Shown: piece by piece, positions 15,213 to 21,610 of the stretch
Position numbering within the stretch: position 1 is the stretch's first letter
Layout: each line of letters begins with the position of its first letter
From: JAVZLH01 sp049700435
Lineage (GTDB): Archaea; Thermoproteota; Bathyarchaeia; Bathyarchaeales; Bathycorpusculaceae
Reading direction: 5' to 3'
DNA length: 25,139 bases
NCBI GenBank assembly: GCA_049700435.1
Contig: JBNAVK010000019.1
Location: forward strand, 1-25,139
Translations under genes and position numbers: made by a program
The notes under the pieces: generated by a model
The model's input: the letters and a program-made list of their open reading frames with translations, nothing else
Databases searched by the model: none
Told to the model about the DNA's origin: nothing

Positions 15213-16314
15213 CTCTTTCGGAAAAGCCTTTGTAATAACGTGTTTCGGAGAAAGCCACGGAAAATGTGTTGGAATGGTAATTGACGGGTGCCCAGCTGGG
15301 TTACCGCTTTCTGAAAAGGACATCCAAAAAGAACTGGACAAGAGAAGACCAGGCGCGTCAAAAGTTAGCACGCCAAGAGTGGAAGAAGACAAAGCGGAAA
15401 TCCTCTCCGGAGTTTTTGGCGGTTATACGACTGGCGCGCCCATATGCATTATTGCCTGGAACATGGATGTGGATTCTGAACCATACGAAAGGTTGAAGGA
15501 TAAGCCTCGACCCGGACACGCAGACTACACCGCTCAACTCAGGTATGGGGGGTTTAATGATTATAGGGGTGGGGGACGTTTTTCTGGGCGGGTAACCGCC
15601 GCGTACGTTATGGCTGGAGCGGTAGCCAAAAAGCTATTGGCAACTATTGGTGCGGAGGTTTTGGCGCACACCGTCCAGATAGGCTCAGTAAAAGTTTCAA
15701 AGAAGATTTCATACGAGGAGATTAGGAAGAACGTTTACGAGAATGATGTCAGGTGCGCAGACCCGCAGGCGGCTGCTTTGATGATTGACGAGATTTCGAA
15801 GGTTAAAAGCGAAGGAGACAGCTTAGGCGGAGTTGTTGAATGCATAGCGCTTAATTACCCCGCTGGCGTAGGCGACCCAATATTTGATTCTTTGGACGCG
15901 GACATAGCAAAGATAATGTTTGACATTCCAGGCGTGAAGGGCGTGGAAATAGGCGCTGGTTTTGGCGCTGCTTCAATGAAGGGTTCAGAAAACAATGATG
16001 CGTTTAGGATAAGGAGGGGCAAGATAGTTACGGAAACTAATAATTGTGGGGGAATTTTGGGCGGCTTGTCCAACGGTATGCCAATAATAGTTAGAATAGC
16101 GTTTAAGCCAACATCTTCAATTCTTAAAAAGCAGAGAACCGTTGACCTTAAGCGTATGGAAGAGGTTGATTTGAAGCTTTCTGGAAGGCATGACCCGTGC
16201 ATTGTGCCTCGGGCTGTTCCAGTTGTTGAATCCTGCATAGCCATAGTGCTAGCGGACCACGCCATCAGGCTTGGAAAAATTTCGCCAACAAGCATTTCCT
16301 CTTCAAAAGTTTGA
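15202..16314 (+). CDS. aroC: chorismate synthase
   Basis: This 370-residue, reduced-FMN-dependent enzyme eliminates phosphate from EPSP to give chorismate, the last common aromatic step. Motifs are CFGESHGKCVGMVIDGCPAG, LDKRRPG, RPGHADYTAQLRYG, DYRGGGRFSGRVTAAYVMAGA, the GSENND block, NNCGGILGGLSNGMPI and GRHDPCIVPRAVPVVES. The TTG start at 15202 lies inside the end of aroA, so translation is coupled. It is the last gene of the operon; a T-rich stretch and the purE promoter follow. Confidence 0.95.
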   Translation: MAGNSFGKAFVITCFGESHGKCVGMVIDGCPAGLPLSEKDIQKELDKRRPGASKVSTPRVEEDKAEILSGVFGGYTTGAPICIIAWNMDVDSEPYERLKDKPRPGHADYTAQLRYGGFNDYRGGGRFSGRVTAAYVMAGAVAKKLLATIGAEVLAHTVQIGSVKVSKKISYEEIRKNVYENDVRCADPQAAALMIDEISKVKSEGDSLGGVVECIALNYPAGVGDPIFDSLDADIAKIMFDIPGVKGVEIGAGFGAASMKGSENNDAFRIRRGKIVTETNNCGGILGGLSNGMPIIVRIAFKPTSSILKKQRTVDLKRMEEVDLKLSGRHDPCIVPRAVPVVESCIAIVLADHAIRLGKISPTSISSSKV

Positions 16315-16323
16315 TAAAAAGAA

Positions 16324-16338
16324 GTTTAAAATTTTTAA
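16324..16338 (+). promoter_or_regulatory. TATA region of purEC
   Basis: GTTTAAAATTTTTAA lies about 50 bases before the purE ATG, which suits an archaeal TATA box with a 5' leader near 30 bases. The T run may also help terminate the aro operon. Confidence 0.4.
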
Positions 16339-16381
16339 TAGTAGGTTGTGCTTTAGGGTTTGTGACTGGCTGGGCTAGATT

Positions 16382-16864
16382 ATGGGTAACAAAGTTGTTG
16401 TATTGATGGCTTCGGAGAAGGATTTGGATTTTTGCCGTGAAATAGCCAAACATCTAAAGAGTCTTGGGCTTGAGTTTGTTTTTCGTGTGGCTTCGGCGCA
16501 TAAAACTCCAGAGAAGGTTTTGGAGATTCTGCGGGAGTTTGAAGAGGAAAGGGTTGTTTACATAACTGTTGCTGGAAAGTCAAATGCTTTAAGCGCTTTT
16601 GTTGACGCGAACACCGTGAAGCCTGTTATTGCTTGTCCGCCTTATTCTGAAAAGTTTGGTGGAGCAGACATATACTCTTCATTAAGGGTTCCAAGCGGGA
16701 TAGGCTCTGTTGTCTCAATTGAGCCCGAAGGCGCTGCTGTTGCTGCTGCAAAGATTTTTGCTATTGAGGATAAAGCGTTAGCGAAGCGCGTGAAGGAGTA
16801 TCAGTTGTCCAAGAAGAGAGAGATTGAAAAGGCTGATGAAGCTGTTAGAAAATTGAGTGTATAG
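16382..16864 (+). CDS. purE: AIR carboxylase, class II-like PurE
   Basis: This 160-residue PurE-fold enzyme acts on aminoimidazole ribonucleotide in purine synthesis. VVLMASEKDLDFC and FRVASAHKTPEKVLEI are family motifs. The loop reads VAGKSNALSAFVDANTVKPVIACPP, then SSLRVPSGIGSVVSIEPEGAA. This resembles the AIR carboxylase domain of animal PAICS (VAGRSNGL..., SSLRLPSG), which uses CO2 directly, more than bacterial class I PurE (AGGAAHLPGM), which needs N5-CAIR made by PurK. I infer a class II enzyme. No purK is in the window. purC follows after three bases. Confidence 0.85.
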   Translation: MGNKVVVLMASEKDLDFCREIAKHLKSLGLEFVFRVASAHKTPEKVLEILREFEEERVVYITVAGKSNALSAFVDANTVKPVIACPPYSEKFGGADIYSSLRVPSGIGSVVSIEPEGAAVAAAKIFAIEDKALAKRVKEYQLSKKREIEKADEAVRKLSV

Positions 16865-16867
16865 GCA

Positions 16868-17926
16868 ATGGGCAGCGTTAAAGACTTAGAAGTGATTAAG
16901 AAGCCCACGCGCACCAAGATGGGTGTTGGGCGCTTTCATTTTTCTGACCGTTACTCGGTTTTTGATTGGGGTGAGATGCCAGACCACATCGATGGGAAAG
17001 GCGCAGCCCTATGCCTTATGGGCGCTTACTGTTTCGAGAGGCTTGAGGAGAAGGGCATTAGAACACATTATCGTGGCTTAGTTGACGCAAGCGGGCGAGT
17101 TGTGCGTTTCGACGAGTTAAAACAGCCTACGAACGTTATGGAGATTAACCTTGTTAACGTGTATAAGCCTAAGGCATACGTGAAAGAAGGCAAGCTCATT
17201 TACGACTATAGCGTTTACACGCCTAAGCTGAGGAATTTCCTAATTCCACTAGAAATAATTTACCGTAATGGTTTGCCAGAGGGCTCTTCAGTTTTTAAGC
17301 GGCTTGAGCAGGGTTTGGTGACTCTTGAAGAGTTGGGGTTAGACCGTTATCCGCGTGCTGGTGAAAGGTTGGCGAAGCCGATTTTTGATGTAAGCACGAA
17401 GCTGGAGGCTGGAGACCGTTATGTAAGCTGGAAGGAAGCGCAGCGGATTGCGGGCTTGACTGACAGCGAACTGGAAGAGGTTAAGAGTGTGCTTTTGAAG
17501 GTTGATGAGACAATTACTGAAATAGCCTCTAAAGCGGGTTTGGTTAATGAGGATGGCAAAATAGAGTTGGCTTTTGACCCGCAGAGAAGGCTTATGGTTG
17601 TGGATGTTGTTGGCACGTTGGACGAGTGCAGATTCACTTTTGAAGGGTTGCATGTTAGCAAGGAAATAGCACGTATATATTATAGGCGGACTGATTGGGC
17701 TAGGGAAGTGGAAGAAGCGAAAAGAGAGGCAAAAGAAAAAGGCATAGAAAACTGGAAAACGCTAGTGAAAGCAGAACCGCCAAAACTGGAACCAAAACTG
17801 AAAATGCTGATAAGCCAAATGTACATGGCAACAACAAACGAAATAACTAGAAAAAGAATGTTTAATGTTTCAAAACTCAAAGACATAGTCAAAGAATACA
17901 AAAAATATTTTAAACTAAACACATAA
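16868..17926 (+). CDS. purC: SAICAR synthetase
   Basis: PurC ligates aspartate to CAIR with ATP. The 352-residue protein has the nucleotide-binding N-terminal region FHFSDRYSVFDWGEMPDHIDGKGAAL, then GLVDASGRVV, the NVMEINLVNVYKPK strand, PLEIIYRNGLPEGSS, KPIFDVSTKLEAGDRYVSW and the late VVDVVGTLDECRF block. It is longer than bacterial PurC (about 240), with a charged helical C-terminal tail, as in long archaeal forms. It directly follows purE, the same pairing that is fused in animal PAICS. Confidence 0.9.
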   Translation: MGSVKDLEVIKKPTRTKMGVGRFHFSDRYSVFDWGEMPDHIDGKGAALCLMGAYCFERLEEKGIRTHYRGLVDASGRVVRFDELKQPTNVMEINLVNVYKPKAYVKEGKLIYDYSVYTPKLRNFLIPLEIIYRNGLPEGSSVFKRLEQGLVTLEELGLDRYPRAGERLAKPIFDVSTKLEAGDRYVSWKEAQRIAGLTDSELEEVKSVLLKVDETITEIASKAGLVNEDGKIELAFDPQRRLMVVDVVGTLDECRFTFEGLHVSKEIARIYYRRTDWAREVEEAKREAKEKGIENWKTLVKAEPPKLEPKLKMLISQMYMATTNEITRKRMFNVSKLKDIVKEYKKYFKLNT

Positions 17927-17936
17927 GGTGATTTAA

Positions 17937-18270
17937 ATGCTTACCTAAGGTTTCGTTTCAGCAATTGTTCAAATAAGTATTACAGGAGCAGGTTAATTTT
18001 GGCTATTTATGCCTTAGTTGCACCATTATCAAGAAGGATATTCCAAGAAAGAGCAAAAATATTGGAAAAGAGAATTGCGGCGCAATATTACACCAGAGAG
18101 CTCTAGTAAAGATATTGATAAGCTTAAAAGAGTAAAAGTGGAAACAGAGGAGGTTAATTACCATATTTGAGGTCTTTAACATTACAAAGAAGGAATTAGA
18201 AGAAATAAAGAAGAAACAAAAGAAGTATACGCCTGAAATACACATTCGAAGTAAACCTAGATTTTTATAG
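17937..18270 (+). pseudogene. decayed small membrane-protein gene
   Basis: After a GGTGA site, ATG 17937 opens a frame that hits TAA at codon 4. It continues in the same frame as GFVSAIVQISITGAG, then meets another TAA. One missing base restores LILAIYALVAPLSRR and IFQERAKILEKRI. Two further frame changes give SKDIDKLKRVKVETEEVNYH and FEVFNITKKELEEIKKKQKK, ending at TAG 18268. Joined, this is a single membrane helix followed by a charged, probably coiled-coil tail. Repeated frame breaks with a sensible protein on each side point to a pseudogene rather than a single sequencing error. No function recognised. Confidence 0.6.
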
Positions 18271-18412
18271 CTGACTACTGATTGGTTGTTCTTTTTTGTA
18301 TTCTGTTAGGAATGCATCCAAAAATTCTTTAACAGTCTTTCTAAACTCTTTCAATTCTTTTGATATGTCCCCCATATTTCTCAGCTATATCCCTTAAAAT
18401 TCCTGTTTGCAT
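18265..18412 (-). pseudogene. small gene with a frameshift at a G5 run, downstream of hicA
   Basis: On the minus strand ATG 18412 reads MQTGILRDIAEKYGG and stops soon after. At the run of five G (18370-18374), removing one G joins the frame to DISKELKEFRKTVKEFL and on to TAA at 18265. That gives a 48-residue charged helical protein. The joined length is an exact codon multiple. The downstream piece alone could start at ATG 18375 (36 residues). It follows hicA on the same strand and may be a third small gene of that locus. Either a true frameshift or a homopolymer error is possible. Confidence 0.45.
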
Positions 18413-18435
18413 CCGCCCTAAACCCTTCAACCTCC

Positions 18436-18666
18436 CTATACTTTCTCCAGCAGTTGCAAAAACTCTTCCTTCGTTAGTTTGGCATCCTCAATAATCTTCA
18501 AAAGCAATCCAACACCAATCTTTTCACCAGCATGCACTGGAATCACAGTTATTCTACCATCAGCATGCTTCAAAACAATATGACTGCCATGTCTTCTAAC
18601 AACTTTAAAACCTAAAAAATATAAAACCTTCATGACTTTTCTAGCGGATAAAGGCTTTAAACTCAC
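18436..18666 (-). CDS. hicA: HicA-like mRNA interferase toxin
   Basis: This 76-residue protein has the HicA/YcfA double-stranded RNA-binding-like fold signature: a basic N-terminal helix (SARKVMKVLYFLGFKVVR), then the catalytic-histidine motif RRHGSHIVLKH, HADGRITVIPVHAGEKIGVGLL, and a C-terminal helix KLTKEEFLQLL. In the family the toxin cleaves mRNA and is blocked by HicB. It starts at GTG 18666, overlapping the hicB stop by four bases (GTGA), so it is co-translated with its antitoxin. Confidence 0.85.
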   Translation of the reverse strand: MSLKPLSARKVMKVLYFLGFKVVRRHGSHIVLKHADGRITVIPVHAGEKIGVGLLLKIIEDAKLTKEEFLQLLEKV

Positions 18667-18899
18667 TTAACATGAACCTCGACAAACTGTAAACCAATAA
18701 GCTCAATGCCCTCGCTTGGTTTACCCTCAGCTTCCAAGTAAGCCTCAATAGCCTCCTTAATCCTCACAGTCAATTCATCAAGAGTTTTGGCTTGAGTATG
18801 GCAGCCCGGCAATTCTGGAACTGAAGCCACATAATATCCACTTTCATCCCGCTCAACAACAACAGCGAATTTCAACCCAAACCATCTCATAGAATTCAT
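18663..18899 (-). CDS. hicB: HicB-like antitoxin
   Basis: This 78-residue protein has the partial RNase H-like HicB fold: KFAVVVERDESGYYVASVPELPGCHTQAKTLDEL, followed by helix VRIKEAIEAYLEAEG. No C-terminal DNA-binding domain is present, so any autoregulation would differ from full-length HicB proteins. It precedes hicA with a four-base overlap. Two ATGs (18899 and 18890) are possible starts; there is little leader sequence and no strong ribosome site. Confidence 0.83.
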   Translation of the reverse strand: MNSMRWFGLKFAVVVERDESGYYVASVPELPGCHTQAKTLDELTVRIKEAIEAYLEAEGKPSEGIELIGLQFVEVHVK

Positions 18900-18955
18900 A
18901 GATAAACTATTACTAAAAGTTTCCTAAATAGAAAAAAGTTTCGAAGGGCAAAGCT

Positions 18956-20389
18956 CTATGTTACTAGTTCGTGTAGTTGGTTTGTTTTACATGCGCGTCT
19001 TATTTCTAGGGCTATGCGGTCTCCAGTGCTCATCCGTCTCTTATACTTGGCATTAGCATATTGTGCGCCAATTCCCATGTGAACGTTTGTTCCTCCGCCA
19101 TGCCTCAAAGCCACGTCTTGCGTTACTGGAATGTGCATGTAAGGGTCGCTTTCGCCGTGAATATCATACAAGCCATAATCAACAGCCTTCTTCGCTTCAG
19201 CGCCAACAGTAACATCCAACTTAACAGAAGGCTTAAGCTCATACTTGCTAACACGGTCCCAAGTAATAAGCGTCTGCAAACACCAAGCGCCGATGATGCC
19301 TGGAGGCGCGTGTTCTCTGCAAGCAAGAAGGAAACGGTCAGCGTACCTATGCAAATCCTTGAGCAGAGACTCTCTAAGGCTTAAAATGGCATGCGCTGTA
19401 ACCTCGAAAGACGGAACACGCTTAATCTTTTCCTGAACGTCGCTGGGCAAACGCTTCAAACCATCAAGAATAGTTTCACGCCGCTCATCAATGGACAGGA
19501 ACTGATTCGCCAAACAAACCCGCGCTTCCTCTAAGCTAACGTTGTAAAGCTTAGAGAACCATTCTTCAGCGTCGCCCCAATTGCTTTTTGCGTCTAATGG
19601 CGAAAAGAAGAAGTTGAAATTGGCGTGGGGACCAAGCACAATCTGTTCAACACGCCCATTCTCTAATGCGTTTCTATTCAAGTTTCCAGCAGCAACTTCT
19701 CTGGCAACTTTCTCTTCTAAATCCCGCGAGTCTGCAGCGAAAATGAACTCTCTTTCAAACGCTCTATGCGCGTGTTCAGCCTTCAAAATCATCGGTTCAT
19801 CAATAAACTCTTTGAAACGTATCCCTTCATCGGTAACCTCGTACTTGTAGGATTTCGGATATGGAATGCCCGCCTGCTCAGCAAACCAGTAATAGTCCTT
19901 CTCAATCTCGCCTCTGTTTTCAATCTTCAGCAACTGCCTAGAACCGAGAATTGGCACAGCATAATCATTCTCGATAACGCTGCAGTATTCGTCTCCGCCA
20001 ACATAAACAGCGAAAGCCCTGTTCGGAATCTGCAAACACTCTAAATCAACAAGCACATCAGTATATTTCACAATGTCAGAGTACTTGTCAAGAATCACTA
20101 TGACGCTTTTCCAATCATCACTTTTCTTTATGTCCTTAGGGTCATTCACAACACGCAGGTCTCTCCGCACAAGTTTTGGCAAATCCTCCACAAGCTCATC
20201 TGGCTTGCCAACCATTGGATTTTGAAGGTAAATGCGGGCTCTTCCAGGCGTAGTGTAAATAATGCTTCTTAAGCCATAGTTGCGCTGTCCCTGCCAAGCG
20301 TCCAAAGCCGAATGGGAACCCAAGTTTAAGCCTATTGGCTCGTTGTACCGTTTAACTATTTCCTGCATCTCTTCCCTTTTGATAACCAT
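18956..20389 (-). CDS. purP: FAICAR synthetase (PurP family)
   Basis: The PurP family makes FAICAR from AICAR, formate and ATP, replacing the folate-dependent PurH transformylase in archaea. Visible are NLGSHSALDAWQGQRNYGL near the N-terminus, an ATP-grasp-like middle (FIDEPMILKAEHAHRAFEREF), HANFNFFFSP, a late PPGIIGAWCLQ block and the C-terminal GGGTNVHMGIGAQY. I favour ATG 20389 because GGTGG lies six bases upstream; GTG 20398 is an alternative. At 477 residues it is longer than the roughly 360 I expect for characterised PurP, so it may be a distinct subgroup. The nearby purE and purC support a purine role. Confidence 0.8.
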   Translation of the reverse strand: MVIKREEMQEIVKRYNEPIGLNLGSHSALDAWQGQRNYGLRSIIYTTPGRARIYLQNPMVGKPDELVEDLPKLVRRDLRVVNDPKDIKKSDDWKSVIVILDKYSDIVKYTDVLVDLECLQIPNRAFAVYVGGDEYCSVIENDYAVPILGSRQLLKIENRGEIEKDYYWFAEQAGIPYPKSYKYEVTDEGIRFKEFIDEPMILKAEHAHRAFEREFIFAADSRDLEEKVAREVAAGNLNRNALENGRVEQIVLGPHANFNFFFSPLDAKSNWGDAEEWFSKLYNVSLEEARVCLANQFLSIDERRETILDGLKRLPSDVQEKIKRVPSFEVTAHAILSLRESLLKDLHRYADRFLLACREHAPPGIIGAWCLQTLITWDRVSKYELKPSVKLDVTVGAEAKKAVDYGLYDIHGESDPYMHIPVTQDVALRHGGGTNVHMGIGAQYANAKYKRRMSTGDRIALEIRRACKTNQLHELVT

Positions 20390-20469
20390 GTTTTCCACCA
20401 GTTCTGGTTAAGATTTGCAACTCAATGTTTTAAACCTTTTTCACGCAAGCAAATAAAAACTGCCTATGA

Positions 20470-20754
20470 ATGGAAATTTCTTCTAGAATTTTCTTCTATC
20501 CTAATTTTACATATGTGGTTATATGGTTTGAAGAGAAAAGTTTTGGTTTAGGGGAGAAGGGAGAGTTGGGAGAGGAATCCTTCGGCTGGATATTTGTGGA
20601 TTTCGTTCCCCTACTTTATGAGAAGCGAAGAGTTGCAAAACAGTTCCAAATAGAGATGTGGCTTGACCTCGCCCAACTCGTTAAGGAATTAGGCATAGAA
20701 AAAACAAAAGAACAGGCACAAAACAACAATCAACCAATAAGCTACATTATTTAG
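20470..20754 (+). CDS. small hypothetical protein
   Basis: This 94-residue frame lies between two minus-strand genes. It has an aromatic N-terminal stretch (FFYPNFTYVVIWF), a glycine/glutamate linker, WIFVDFVPLLYEKRR and an amphipathic helix KQFQIEMWLDLAQLVKELG, ending in a polar tail. The balanced composition suggests a real protein, but I recognise no family. It overlaps the end of the convergent kinase gene by eight bases. ATG 20470 is the only good start, and no clear ribosome site is visible. Confidence 0.45.
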   Translation: MEISSRIFFYPNFTYVVIWFEEKSFGLGEKGELGEESFGWIFVDFVPLLYEKRRVAKQFQIEMWLDLAQLVKELGIEKTKEQAQNNNQPISYII

Positions 20755-21499
20755 AGAGACCGCAAGCCTCCAACACCCTTTCAAAGCTCTCGCGACTTTT
20801 ACTGGCTTTATATGCCCTCAAAGCCTCAATAATCGCCGTTTTATCTCTTTCACCCAACTTTTCAGCCACGCCCTCAGCAACAACACCGCTTACAAAAAGA
20901 AACTGGCAAATCGACGTTACATTCGCTGGTTTACGATTTAAACTGGCGGTTTCAAAATCAACAATAAACGGTCTTCCACCCTCTCCCACAATTATGTGTT
21001 TTGGGGCATGACTAAGTTCTCCATGGTCCAAGCCAGCCTCGTCCAAACGCCAACACTGCTCCAAAACTTCACACAAAACACGTTTGACCTCAGCTTTTTT
21101 CCTTGGTTTTTCAAGCCATTTAGGAAGCAAATTGCCTTCAACAAACTGCATCAAAAGAAAGTTTTTGCTCGCGCCTAAAAATTTTGGTCCAACATCCACG
21201 GAGTTCGCTTTATTAAGCATTTCCGCTTCATGCTGCATTCTTGAGCGGTCTGCGTCAACCCTTCGAATTTTCAAAGCCAACTTTTCGCGTTCTCTGTAGG
21301 CTATTACTACTATGCCAACGCAGCCTTTTCCCAAAACTTTCAGGTTAAAGGCTTCTTTTTCCCCGCTAAATTTTATGGCTTCTACGCCAAGCTTTTGCAG
21401 TTCTTTTAGGCGTCTGCCTAGTTCTTTCCTGCAAGGTTTAGGATAACATACTACGGAAGCGAAAGGTTCCTGCCAAAGCCCTTCAAGAGCCACTTTCAC
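20747..21499 (-). CDS. atypical archaeal Ser/Thr protein kinase (COG2112-like)
   Basis: This 250-residue protein is kinase-like. About 45 N-terminal residues precede LGKGCVGIVVIAYRE (glycine loop), the ATP lysine in LALKIRR, and the pairing glutamate in MQHEAEML. The catalytic loop reads LDHGELSHAPKHIIV, and the metal motif FIVDFETAS has DFE in place of DFG. The helical C-lobe is short. HGE-type loops with DFE are seen in RIO/COG2112-like archaeal kinases and in small-molecule kinases, so the substrate is open. It starts at GTG 21499 and is divergent from EF-2, with about 110 bases between the start codons. Confidence 0.75.
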   Translation of the reverse strand: MKVALEGLWQEPFASVVCYPKPCRKELGRRLKELQKLGVEAIKFSGEKEAFNLKVLGKGCVGIVVIAYREREKLALKIRRVDADRSRMQHEAEMLNKANSVDVGPKFLGASKNFLLMQFVEGNLLPKWLEKPRKKAEVKRVLCEVLEQCWRLDEAGLDHGELSHAPKHIIVGEGGRPFIVDFETASLNRKPANVTSICQFLFVSGVVAEGVAEKLGERDKTAIIEALRAYKASKSRESFERVLEACGLSK

Positions 21500-21550
21500 T
21501 TCTTACCCATCCCCCAGTAGCACAGCAAGTGAAAGACTTTTAAGCGTTCC

Positions 21551-21559
21551 ATAAATTTG
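21551..21559 (+). promoter_or_regulatory. possible TATA box of the EF-2 gene
   Basis: ATAAATTTG lies 60 bases before the EF-2 ATG; a start near 21578 would leave a leader of about 30 bases carrying GGAGA. Another A/T block at 21538-21542 (TTTTA) is an alternative. Confidence 0.35.
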
Positions 21560-21610
21560 TCTTTTAGCGCTCAAAATAATTGTATAGGTGAAGTTGGAGA
21601 TATCACAGTT

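Noticed and set aside
18003..18245. A minus-strand 80-residue frame rich in Phe and Leu that looks like a membrane protein.
   Set aside because: It is the antisense shadow of the A-rich decayed gene on +; the plus-strand segments make better protein and have a ribosome site.
21557..21610. Extra N-terminal residues on EF-2.
   Set aside because: ATG 21611 has a ribosome site and begins the family N-terminus; the upstream part overlaps the promoter region.
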